In this document: positions 17,117-26,152 of the stretch, piece by piece | Layout of the letters: each line of letters begins with the position of its first letter | How positions within the stretch are numbered: position 1 is the first letter of the stretch | Source: an uncultured Bacteroidales bacterium | GTDB lineage: Bacteria; Bacteroidota; Bacteroidia; Bacteroidales; UBA932 | NCBI GenBank assembly: GCA_905234795.1 | Contig: CAJOIQ010000001.1 | Location: 186,001-250,000 of the forward strand | Length of the DNA stretch: 64,000 nucleotides | Direction: 5' to 3' | The notes under the pieces: generated by a model | Told to the model about the DNA's origin: nothing | The model's input: only the letters and a program-made list of their open reading frames with translations | Database searches by the model: none | Position numbers and translations under genes: made by a program

Positions 17117-19522
17117 TTATTCAACCACGGTCACATTGTCTGCCGTGAAGTGGAAGAAGAAGTCGGTCTTGATGGTCTGGCCCTTGAGGATGTCGAAGTT
17201 CTCCAGCTGAACACCGTTGTTATTGTTGTTCAGGATGAAGTTGGCCGTGTTGCCAAAGGCCGTGGCCGGCACCTCGAAGTACTTGTAGGTTACGCCGCCG
17301 ATTTCCTGGGTTCCGGCAGGGGCAGCGCCCGGCCATCCGCCAAAGATTTCGGAAGTGCCCCACACATACAGGGCAATCTCGTCCCAACCGGTGTCGTCAA
17401 TCACATACACGCGGGTGACAGGAGTGGTCTCCGTGCAGGCGGAATTCTCAATCTCTAGGAACAGGTCTTCTCCCAGCGTGGTGGAAAGAGCATCAAACTG
17501 GCTACCTTCTCCGTTGTTGAAGATGAGGTTCTCTTTCTTTCCGGTAGCGTCGGCGGACACGTCAAAGGTGTAGACGGGTTCTCCGCACCAGGTGCCTATC
17601 TTGGTACCGGCTGCACCGGTCCAACCGCCGAAGACCTCGGCGTCGCCCCAGGCATAGAGATTCAGCGTCTCCCAGCCCTGCTTGTTCACCACATAGATGG
17701 TTGAAGGTTCTCCGCGGGGGTTGCCGTCCACGTTACCCAGGCTGTAGGCTGCATTGATGGTCAGGAAAATCTCTTCCTCGGGAACAACGATGGGGAAGCC
17801 GTCCAGCTGTTTGCCGTTGTTGTTATTGTTGAAGATGAGGTTGAGGTTCTTGCCGGCCATGTCGGCAGGAAGGCCGAATACCAGATAGTCTACGCCCTTG
17901 ACGGTCTCTACGTTCACCGGAGTGGCGCCCGGCCAGCCGCCGAAGGCTTCGGCGTCGCCCCAGGCATAGAGGGCCACTTCTTCCCAGTCGGTCTTGTTGT
18001 TGATGAGGATCTTGATGTCCGGGTTGCGGGGATCCAACTGAACCACGTTGAGGTCGGCGTCTACGGAGACGAAGAGCTCGCCGGACAGCGTCACGGGATA
18101 GCTTTCGGTCTGGGTGCCGGCGTTGTTGTTGAAGATGAGGTTTTCGGCGCGGCCTTCGGCATCGTCCACAACTACCTTCTTGTAGGTGACGGTGCCAATC
18201 TTGGCGGTTTCCGTCAACGCCATGCCGGGCCATCCGCCGCCCAGGTCGTTCACGTCACCCCACATATAGAGGTACAGGGCATCCCAGCCGGTGAGGTCCT
18301 GGACATAGATGGTCACGGGATCCTTGGTTTCGGGTACCGGCGGCTCTTCACCACCGCCGCCACCGCCATCCAGGGTTACCGGATCTCCGGCCTTGACGAT
18401 GATAACCACGGCGGTTTCCGGATTCAGGAACAGGTCATAGGTGCCGTCCTCCGTCACCTTGATGTTACTCCCGTCCTGTGTGACCGCAAACGGCTCACCA
18501 AAGGCTTCAAATGCACCGCCGAAGTTGACGCCCCAGTCGGCATCCTTGCGGAACTTGAATTCATCGGAAGTGGTGAGTTCGAGAGCCAGGCACACGTGCC
18601 AGGTACCGTCTGTGAACATGGGTTCGTCGGCGCCCCAGCTGTTGCCGGTGCTGGCGATGGAACCGATTACGCCCCAGGGACTGGCCTCGGTCATGGTGTC
18701 ACGGGGATCGGAGCTGCCGCCTTCGGCCGGATTGGCAGCCTCGGATACGCCGTCGGCCGTCACCAGGAAGAAGTAATCCTTCACGCCTTCGGCGAAGGTG
18801 ACGTTGTAGTCGGCCAGCTGGGTGCCGTTGTTGTTATTGTTGAAGATGAGGTTTTCTTCCAGGCCGAAGATATCGTCGCCGTACTCGAAGTACTTGTACT
18901 CCTGGCCGTCGGCGGTCCAGGTGCCGGACACCTGTGCGCCGGGCCAGTCGCCGCCGTAGTTGTTCACGGTGCCCCACATGTACAGGGCGATGGCGTCCCA
19001 ACCGGTCTGGTCGATGATGTAGATGCGTACGCCGCTGTGCTCGGGCAGTACAATCTTGCCCTCGTCGGGATTAACAGGCAGGAAATACTTTTCCCACTTG
19101 TCGGCATAGACGTTGGCCCATTCGCCGGCCCCCACGTTGAGGGTGTGTTTCACTTCCTCATTGCGGGAGGAACGCTCGTAGCCCTGCTGCACATTGTAGA
19201 ACGTGAAGCCGTCGGCCAGGGTTTTTCCATCCTTGAACCGGGCGGGATCCAGATAGATGCCCCACTTGGAGGTAATGGTCTCGGAATGGGTCATGAGGTA
19301 GGTGGGGTTGCCGATGGCGGCTTCACCGCCGTTGAACTCACCCACGATATAGATTTCGTCTGTGGAGGCACTGGCCTGAGGCATGATGACCTCCAGCAGA
19401 ATCATGTCGTTCCGGGTTTGGAAGGCCGGCTGCTCGTGCGCGAATTCAATCGCTTCCTTCTGGACGCAGGAGACAGCAAGGGCCAGGACCGGGAGAATGA
19501 AGAATGTTAAGAATCTTTTCAT
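17117..19522 (-). CDS. SusE/SusF-like surface lipoprotein with five tandem CBM26-like starch-binding modules
   Basis: Signal peptide/lipobox LALAVSC; five repeats of [IY-TGW-LY.WG-(GG)WPGA-...-NLIFNNN.GTQ]. Confidence 0.85.
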   Translation of the reverse strand: MKRFLTFFILPVLALAVSCVQKEAIEFAHEQPAFQTRNDMILLEVIMPQASASTDEIYIVGEFNGGEAAIGNPTYLMTHSETITSKWGIYLDPARFKDGKTLADGFTFYNVQQGYERSSRNEEVKHTLNVGAGEWANVYADKWEKYFLPVNPDEGKIVLPEHSGVRIYIIDQTGWDAIALYMWGTVNNYGGDWPGAQVSGTWTADGQEYKYFEYGDDIFGLEENLIFNNNNNGTQLADYNVTFAEGVKDYFFLVTADGVSEAANPAEGGSSDPRDTMTEASPWGVIGSIASTGNSWGADEPMFTDGTWHVCLALELTTSDEFKFRKDADWGVNFGGAFEAFGEPFAVTQDGSNIKVTEDGTYDLFLNPETAVVIIVKAGDPVTLDGGGGGGEEPPVPETKDPVTIYVQDLTGWDALYLYMWGDVNDLGGGWPGMALTETAKIGTVTYKKVVVDDAEGRAENLIFNNNAGTQTESYPVTLSGELFVSVDADLNVVQLDPRNPDIKILINNKTDWEEVALYAWGDAEAFGGWPGATPVNVETVKGVDYLVFGLPADMAGKNLNLIFNNNNNGKQLDGFPIVVPEEEIFLTINAAYSLGNVDGNPRGEPSTIYVVNKQGWETLNLYAWGDAEVFGGWTGAAGTKIGTWCGEPVYTFDVSADATGKKENLIFNNGEGSQFDALSTTLGEDLFLEIENSACTETTPVTRVYVIDDTGWDEIALYVWGTSEIFGGWPGAAPAGTQEIGGVTYKYFEVPATAFGNTANFILNNNNNGVQLENFDILKGQTIKTDFFFHFTADNVTVVE

Positions 19523-19524
19523 GG

Positions 19525-21330
19525 CTATTCGACTACATAATTAGGGTTCTGTACAAGGCCCGGATTCACGGTAAGCGCAGCTTCCGGGAGCGGGAACCAT
19601 TCATATTTGCGGTCGCGCTTGGCGGGATAGGCGTCATCACCCTCGCCGCGGCCGAAGAACCACCACTGGCCCTGGGTGAATTTGTCGAAACGACGGAGGT
19701 CGGTGCGGCGACGGCGTCCCTCGCACAGGAACTCCTTGCCCCACTCATTCAGCATCCAGTCCAGGTCGAAGGCGTCGAAGCCGGGACCGGGTTCATCCTT
19801 CTTGGTGTTCCAGTCGGCGGCCTTGAAGTAGCGCTGGCGTACCTGGTTCACCAGGGTCTTGGCGCCCTCGGCGTCGCCGGCGCGCAGCTTGCACTCGGCC
19901 AGCATGTAGTAGACCTCGGCCAGGCGGAATTCCACCTCGTCAATGTCGCGGAAGTCAACACCGCATACGTCCGGAAGCACCGGATAGCGCACCAGGCGGT
20001 AGCCGGAGTTGGTCTCGCCCCAGTGGGGGGACATCACGGGCGCCAGGTCGCGGCCCTTGTTCTGGAAGGTACCCACCTGGTCTACATAGACCAGATCCTG
20101 GCCTTCGCGGTCGGCATCGGCCGGGAGAGCGGCGCCGGTGTAGTAGTCCACCTGGGGACCCAGCAGGAAGAGGCCTTCCCAGTTTCCGTTTGTGTCGGCG
20201 TGGTAGGGTTTTTTGCGGATGTCTTTGTCGTCAAACCTGTCCCAGACGGCGCCCAGTTTGTCGCCGTAGTCAAAGACGAAGGACTTGCCGCCGGTGTCGG
20301 TCCCGCCGGTAGGAAGGACGGTGCCGGTGTTGTCGTGGGACGGGGCGATGATCACGCAGTTCCAGCGGCCCTGGTCATTGTTGGAGCCGAAGATGGAGTC
20401 CGGATCGCCGAAGGCGTTGTAGGGGAAGAAGGTGACGTCGCGGCAGTTGTAGGCGTTGCCGTGGGACTTGCCGTATTCGGAAGCCAGGGCGAACACCACC
20501 TCGGGGCAATTGATGTTGTCAATGTTGTAGATATCCCGGTAGTCGGCGGCCAGGCTGTAGGTGCCGAAATCACCGTTGATGATGCTCTGGCACAGGGTGG
20601 CGGCGTCGGCATAGTGGTCTTCGCCTATGAACACCTTGGCGTTGAACAGCAGGCGGGCCTTGATCATACGGTTGGTGGCCTGGTTCATGCGGTTCACGTT
20701 GTTCTTGGGCAGGTTGGCAAGGCTGGCGTCCAGCTCGTCAATCAGGAACTGCCAGATAATCTTGCAACCTTTGTCAAAGTCGGGATCGGCCGACGGGGGA
20801 ACCGTGGAGGTGACCTCCGTGTTCAGCGGCAGGGCGCCGCCCCATACCTCGAAGAGGTTGTAGTAGCACCAGGCGCGCAGGGTCTTCATCTCGTCGATGT
20901 ACTGGCTGGCCTTTTCCTGGGTTACGCCGATGGTCTCCAGGTCGATGGTCTCCAGGTCGTGGATAATGCTGTTGGCTTCTCCGATAGCGCCCCAGGTATT
21001 GTTCCAGGCGCTGCGGATGATGGTGGATTCCGATGTCCAGGTGTGGGAGGACAGCACGAATTTCTCGGCATTGTCCCAGCCCCACTGGCCGCCGTTCCAT
21101 ACGCGCCAGGCAATCTGGTCGGCCGTGAACTCGTTCAGGTAGAAGAAATACTCTCCGAAGGAACCTTCGGCCGTGTAGTACACGGAGGCGATGGCGCCCT
21201 TTACGCTGCCTTCATTCTGGTAGAAATTGTCTTTCTCAATGCGGTTGAAGGCCTTCTCGGTGAGGTCGAAGCAGGCGGTGAGGCTCACAGCGGCGACCGC
21301 CATAACAAGGGTATTGAATATCTTTCTCAT
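19525..21330 (-). CDS. SusD/RagB-like nutrient-binding outer membrane lipoprotein
   Basis: AVSLTACFDLTEKAFNRIEKDNFYQNEG..., EVEFRLAEVYYMLAECKLRAGD, WGKEFLCEGRRRTDLRRFDKFTQ. Confidence 0.93.
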   Translation of the reverse strand: MRKIFNTLVMAVAAVSLTACFDLTEKAFNRIEKDNFYQNEGSVKGAIASVYYTAEGSFGEYFFYLNEFTADQIAWRVWNGGQWGWDNAEKFVLSSHTWTSESTIIRSAWNNTWGAIGEANSIIHDLETIDLETIGVTQEKASQYIDEMKTLRAWCYYNLFEVWGGALPLNTEVTSTVPPSADPDFDKGCKIIWQFLIDELDASLANLPKNNVNRMNQATNRMIKARLLFNAKVFIGEDHYADAATLCQSIINGDFGTYSLAADYRDIYNIDNINCPEVVFALASEYGKSHGNAYNCRDVTFFPYNAFGDPDSIFGSNNDQGRWNCVIIAPSHDNTGTVLPTGGTDTGGKSFVFDYGDKLGAVWDRFDDKDIRKKPYHADTNGNWEGLFLLGPQVDYYTGAALPADADREGQDLVYVDQVGTFQNKGRDLAPVMSPHWGETNSGYRLVRYPVLPDVCGVDFRDIDEVEFRLAEVYYMLAECKLRAGDAEGAKTLVNQVRQRYFKAADWNTKKDEPGPGFDAFDLDWMLNEWGKEFLCEGRRRRTDLRRFDKFTQGQWWFFGRGEGDDAYPAKRDRKYEWFPLPEAALTVNPGLVQNPNYVVE

Positions 21331-21342
21331 AAGGCAGTCCGA

Positions 21343-24273
21343 TTAGAAGGTAACGGTGGCACCCAGGGTGACCACGCGGGTTTCGGGATAGCCGGTGCCA
21401 TTGTCCACGCCCGGGGTGAGGCCGTTGGTGCTCAGCAGGGCCGGGTCTGTGCCGGTGTAGCCGGTGAAGGTGTACAGATCCGATGCGGTGAGGAACACGC
21501 GCAGGCTCTGCAGGATGTCTTTCTGCTTGGGAATGAAGGTGTAACCCAAGGTGATGTTCTGGATCTTCATGAAGTCACCTTTCTCCAGGAAGTAGGAGGT
21601 GACCACGCCGCCGTATTCACGGACATTTTTGTCGGTGGTGTAAGCGGTGCGGAATACGTTGGCGTTACCGGAGCTCTGCAGGTTGCCGGCGCGGCGGTTG
21701 TTGTAGATCATGTGACCGAAGGCGCCGTTCATGAAGATGTTCAGATCCCAGTTCTTGTAGCGGATGGTGTTGTTCCAGGAGAGGAACAGCTTGGGAATGG
21801 TGTTGCCGATGTAACGCTTGTAGGCGGCGTTGGCCGATGCTGCGGTGATGGTGTTGCCGTCATTGTCGTACACCATCATGTCTCCGTACTCGTTCACGCC
21901 GGCGGCTTCATAGCCGTACAGCTGGCCGATACGGCTGCCTTCCGTGTAGCGGTAATAATAAGAGGTCTGTCCCAGGCCGCCGGTTCCCAGCATATCAATA
22001 TAGGAGGCGCCGTAAATCTGGTTGGACAGGGTCACGATGCGGGAATAACCTATGGAAGCGTTGATGCCGGAGGTCCACTTGACGGCGGTCTTGGTGAGGA
22101 TGTCGCCGTCCAGGGAGAGTTCGGCACCCAGGTTCTGGGTCTTACCCACGTTCACCAGGATGGAGCTGTGGATGAACGGAGGCTGGGGAGCCGTGTAGTT
22201 GTACAGCAGGTCCGGGCTCTCGCGGTCGTACAGGTCCAGGCTACCGCGCAGGCGGTTGCCGAAGAAGGCGAAGTCCACACCGGCGTTGATGGCCACCAGT
22301 TTCTCCCAGCGCAGTTCCGGGTTTTCATTGGAGGCGGGACGGTATCCTTTGATCCATTCGCCGTCCATATAGTACTGCCCATGGCTGCCGTAGGTGGGAC
22401 GGGCCACATTGGAACCGCCGCGACGGCCGGTGATACCGAAGGAGACACGGGGCTTGAGGCTGTTCACCCAGGTTGCGTTGTGCATGAAGTCCATGTTGGC
22501 CATTTCCCAGGCGATGGAAGCGGCGGGGAAGTTACCCCACTTGTTCTTGTCACCGAAGTTGGTGGCGCCTTCCCGGCGCAGGGAAACCTGGGCGAAGATG
22601 AGGTTGTTCCAGTTGTAGTTCACACGGGCCAGCAGGGCGATCACCTTGCTCAGGGACTTGCCGGAACCCATGCTGGTCTGGGCGGGATTCTCGGTGCGGG
22701 CAGTACCGGCGCCGATATCGTTCCACAGGATGGAGTCGTAGGCAAAACCGCGGTTGGTCATGTTCATGCTCTCCGAGTTGAAGTCCTGATAGGAGTAACC
22801 GGCCACGGCGTTGATGTGATGGGCGCCCTGGTGGAAGGAGTAGTTGAACAGCCATTCCAACTGATTGCGCCAGCTCTTGGAATAGCTGAGGGAGGCGGTG
22901 CCTTCATAGCCGTTCCAATACTTGTCGTGGGACTCGATGGGCGTATAGTTGTTGCTCTTGTAGTCGTTGTAATCCAGCGAGTACGTGATGGTAGAGCTCA
23001 GGTTGTGGACATCGTTCTTGATGAAGTTGGCCTTGAGGGAGACGGCGCCGGTGGTGTACAGACGCTGGCCGTTGGCCGTCTTGTTGAGCATGGCTTCCAC
23101 CGGGTTGGTGGCGTTGGTGGGAGCGGTGGGCTGATAATAGGAGCCATCCTCATTATATATAGGGAACGTGGGGTTGATGGTGAGGGCGGTGCCGAAGGAC
23201 CCGTCGTTGCCATATTCCTCGTTCACGCGGCGCACGTTCAGGGATACGTTGATTTGCAGGATGTCCTTGATGAGACGCTGCTCCAGGGCGGCGCGGGCGC
23301 CGAACTCTTCACGGGCGTCCACCAGGTCTACACCCAGGGAGTTCTTGTAGTTGACCGATGCGTTGTAGGAGCCCTTGGCGGTGCTGCCGTCCACGGACAC
23401 ATAGTGGCTGTGGCCATAGGAGAACTTGCGCAGGAGGGCGTTGTACCAGTCGGTGCGGTAACCGTAGTCGGTTCCGCGGCGGGAGCGCACCCATTCATCG
23501 GCCGTGAGAACGGGGATGGGGGCCTTGGCGAAGTTCACGTTGAAGGCGCCGTCGTAAGTGACGTGGGCCGTGCCGGGCTCGTCCTTGGAACCCTTCTTGG
23601 TGGTGATGAGGATGACGCCGTTAGCGCCGCTGGTGCCATAAATGGAGGCCGATGCGGCATCTTTCAGGACGGTCATGGATTCGATGTCCTGGGGCGACAG
23701 GCTGCGGATTTCGCCGCCGGGAACGCCGTCAATGACGATGAGGGGTCCGTTGCCTGCATTCAGGGATGTGGCGCCACGAATCTGGAAGTCGGAGCCGGAG
23801 TTGGGGTTGGAACCCTGGCTGGTGACCACGTTCAGGCCGGCCACCTTACCCGTGAGCATGGTCATGGGATTGTTGGTGGTGCCCCGGAAGAAATCCTTGC
23901 TGTCCACCTGTACGACGGATGCAGACAATTCCTTCTTGGACAGGGTGCCGTAGCCGATGACCACTACGTCATCCAGGAATTCGGCGTCTTCTTCCAGCGT
24001 CACCCTTGCCGGAACCGCCTTGGCGGCGAAGACTTGGGTGCTGTAGCCGATGCAGCTGATTTCCACCAGCGCTTCGGGGGAGGAGACGCGCAGGATGTAA
24101 TCACCGTCCAGTCCGGTGGCCGTTCCGTTGGAGGTGCCCTGTTCCATGACAGTGGCTCCAATGACGGGTCCCTGGCTGTCCACGACTACACCCTTCACCT
24201 GGTATCCGCCCTGGGCGAACACCATGACCGTCAGGCTAAGCCAGAGGGTCAGAGTGGAGATAATCCTTTTCAT
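21343..24273 (-). CDS. SusC/RagA-family TonB-linked outer membrane receptor
   Basis: Start set at MKRIISTLTLW; GVVVDSQGPVIGATVMEQGTSNGTATGLDGDY, DDVVVIGYGTLSKKELS, IYGTSGANGVILITTKKG. Confidence 0.95.
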   Translation of the reverse strand: MKRIISTLTLWLSLTVMVFAQGGYQVKGVVVDSQGPVIGATVMEQGTSNGTATGLDGDYILRVSSPEALVEISCIGYSTQVFAAKAVPARVTLEEDAEFLDDVVVIGYGTLSKKELSASVVQVDSKDFFRGTTNNPMTMLTGKVAGLNVVTSQGSNPNSGSDFQIRGATSLNAGNGPLIVIDGVPGGEIRSLSPQDIESMTVLKDAASASIYGTSGANGVILITTKKGSKDEPGTAHVTYDGAFNVNFAKAPIPVLTADEWVRSRRGTDYGYRTDWYNALLRKFSYGHSHYVSVDGSTAKGSYNASVNYKNSLGVDLVDAREEFGARAALEQRLIKDILQINVSLNVRRVNEEYGNDGSFGTALTINPTFPIYNEDGSYYQPTAPTNATNPVEAMLNKTANGQRLYTTGAVSLKANFIKNDVHNLSSTITYSLDYNDYKSNNYTPIESHDKYWNGYEGTASLSYSKSWRNQLEWLFNYSFHQGAHHINAVAGYSYQDFNSESMNMTNRGFAYDSILWNDIGAGTARTENPAQTSMGSGKSLSKVIALLARVNYNWNNLIFAQVSLRREGATNFGDKNKWGNFPAASIAWEMANMDFMHNATWVNSLKPRVSFGITGRRGGSNVARPTYGSHGQYYMDGEWIKGYRPASNENPELRWEKLVAINAGVDFAFFGNRLRGSLDLYDRESPDLLYNYTAPQPPFIHSSILVNVGKTQNLGAELSLDGDILTKTAVKWTSGINASIGYSRIVTLSNQIYGASYIDMLGTGGLGQTSYYYRYTEGSRIGQLYGYEAAGVNEYGDMMVYDNDGNTITAASANAAYKRYIGNTIPKLFLSWNNTIRYKNWDLNIFMNGAFGHMIYNNRRAGNLQSSGNANVFRTAYTTDKNVREYGGVVTSYFLEKGDFMKIQNITLGYTFIPKQKDILQSLRVFLTASDLYTFTGYTGTDPALLSTNGLTPGVDNGTGYPETRVVTLGATVTF

Positions 24274-24321
24274 AGGGTTGCGTGTGTTGGTTATTGGTTT
24301 GTTTTGGTTTTCAGTGTGTTG

Positions 24322-24329
24322 CAAAAGTA
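24322..24329 (-). promoter_or_regulatory. putative -7 box (TACTTTTG) upstream of susC-like gene
   Basis: TAnnTTTG on minus strand about 49 nt before the ATG at 24273. Confidence 0.45.
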
Positions 24330-24390
24330 CCCCCTTTCACATGCGCGTCCTATTTACATAAAGGAAATATAATGGGTTAGATAATAATAT

Positions 24391-24427
24391 TTTTGCCAAC
24401 CCGCTGACTGTTAGCAAGTTGGCAAAA
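24391..24427. promoter_or_regulatory. nested dyad (operator or hairpin) between DUF6377 regulator and susC
   Basis: TTTTGCCAAC (24391..24400) / GTTGGCAAAA (24418..24427) perfect 10-bp arms with inner GCT...AGC dyad. Confidence 0.6.
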
Positions 24428-24454
24428 GCAGAAAAATGGGAAAATATAACGGGA

Positions 24455-26044
24455 TTATTTCCCTATTTGCATGATTTCGGCCTCGAATTTCTCGTTTTCC
24501 ACCCAGGATTTGTTCTTCACGCGCGTTTTATAGGTGTTGATGGTGTGAACGGAATAGTCCAGGAAGCGGGCAATCCGCTCGGTTTCCTGGATGCCCAGAC
24601 GGATGAGTGCGAAGATACGCATCTCCGGATTCAGGCCATGGGTGGGGAACACTTGTTCCGTCTCCGGGAACAGGGCGTTGTAGTCGTTGACAAAGGTGGG
24701 GAAGATCTTGAGGAAGGTGTTGTCGAAGGACTCGTACATGCTGTCCCTTTCCTTGTCCAGCGTGGATTCCTTGAGGGAGCGCCGCAGTTCGTCGTACTGG
24801 TGCGTCACCAGCATGCGGTCCACCAGTTTGTACAGCTGGGACATCTTCTCGATGAATTCGGAATTGTTATAGAAGGAGTTGCCGATGTATTCCACCTTGA
24901 TGGCATCGGCCTCGGCCAGACGGGCGTTGGCGTCCTCCAGCTGCCGGTTACGCTCCTCGATTCCCTGCCGGGCTTCGTGCAGGCGCCGGTTTTGCCGACG
25001 GAAGAACCACAGGGCTACGATGGCGGCTACGGCGATGATGATGATCAGGATGATACTGGTTCCCATCAGTTTATTCTGCCGGCTGAGGCTGTCGTAGTGG
25101 TTTTTCTCCACCAGGGGAAGCACTGCCCCCACCTCCAGTTTACGCAGGCGGGCGTTGTAGAAGTTGGCATCGTCGAAGGAGGCCCTCACGTAGCGGGTGG
25201 GCCGTTCCACCTCTCCCCGACGGGACAGGAATTCGGCCAGCATCCTCAGGGCCGTGGTTTCCTTGGTGGAGGATTTGATGTCACAAATGGCCGATTCACA
25301 GATGGCCATGAGGGCTTCGTCTTCCCGTCCCTGGAGCTGGAGCATCCAACCCATGGAGGAGGCATAGATGGCACGGGAGTGGAGGTCCAGGCCAGTGTCG
25401 GCCAGCAATCCCTCAAACTCTTTGATCCCTTCGTCGAACTGCCGGTTTTCCATGAGGAAGTTGGCGTTGAACTCGTGCCAGATGCGGCTGCTGATGGGAA
25501 CCGTTTCCAGAATCTTTTGGCTGAAGTGTTCCCCGGCCTGGGAATACTGGTCCCAGTAAGGATCGGTCTGCGCATATCCCCGGGCCGAGTAGTAGAGGCG
25601 CACCATTATCTTATAATAGTCCAGTTGCGCGCGCGGGGAAAGTCCTTTTTCCGACAAAGTTTCGGCGGCGTCGAAGGCTTCCTTGAAAAGGCCGGCGTTA
25701 ATCAGGCAGGTTACTTTTGCGATTTTGGCTTCGGCCACCAGGTCCGGGCTGGTGGATTTGGCGGCCAGTTCTCCCAGAGCAAGCGCATAATTGTAGGCCG
25801 AATCATATTTGTAACTGGCGTACTCCTGGAACAGATAAAAGGTGGCGTCCCATCGGCTTCCGTCATCTACGGCGTCCCGCACCGCGCTCCTGAGCAGGCC
25901 GATCTTTTCCTCCTTGCGGGCATCGTATTCGGCCTTGTTTTCCAGGGTGACGTCCAACTCCCGGAGCTTTTTCTCTACGTTCTGGGTATGGCCCCATGCC
26001 GGCAGGGAGCACAGGAGCAGTGCAATGATCGTGGGTATTCTCAT
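24455..26044 (-). CDS. DUF6377/SusR-like membrane-anchored transcriptional regulator
   Basis: Signal peptide, TPR-like N-terminus, TM ILIIIIAVAAIVALWFF, coiled coil, C-terminal HTH FALIRLGIQETERIARFLDYSVHTINTYKTRVKNKS. Confidence 0.85.
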   Translation of the reverse strand: MRIPTIIALLLCSLPAWGHTQNVEKKLRELDVTLENKAEYDARKEEKIGLLRSAVRDAVDDGSRWDATFYLFQEYASYKYDSAYNYALALGELAAKSTSPDLVAEAKIAKVTCLINAGLFKEAFDAAETLSEKGLSPRAQLDYYKIMVRLYYSARGYAQTDPYWDQYSQAGEHFSQKILETVPISSRIWHEFNANFLMENRQFDEGIKEFEGLLADTGLDLHSRAIYASSMGWMLQLQGREDEALMAICESAICDIKSSTKETTALRMLAEFLSRRGEVERPTRYVRASFDDANFYNARLRKLEVGAVLPLVEKNHYDSLSRQNKLMGTSIILIIIIAVAAIVALWFFRRQNRRLHEARQGIEERNRQLEDANARLAEADAIKVEYIGNSFYNNSEFIEKMSQLYKLVDRMLVTHQYDELRRSLKESTLDKERDSMYESFDNTFLKIFPTFVNDYNALFPETEQVFPTHGLNPEMRIFALIRLGIQETERIARFLDYSVHTINTYKTRVKNKSWVENEKFEAEIMQIGK

Positions 26045-26138
26045 GGTGTAAAGTTACTGATTTTCTTGTAAATACAAAATTATCACAAATTGATTGGACC
26101 ATAGGCATAAAGGGGTTGGGGGTCACGGAGAAATTGTG

Positions 26139-26146
26139 TATCTTTG
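26139..26146 (+). promoter_or_regulatory. Bacteroidetes -7 box (TATCTTTG)
   Basis: TAnnTTTG ending 6 nt before ATG 26153. Confidence 0.55.
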
Positions 26147-26152
26147 CATCTT

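Noticed and set aside
19504-24372. 1622-aa plus-strand ORF antisense to SusC/SusD
   Set aside because: Low-complexity Gly/Val/His/Ala-rich translation, no recognisable motifs, no start context; mirror-frame artefact of GC-rich codon usage in the genuine SusC/SusD genes.
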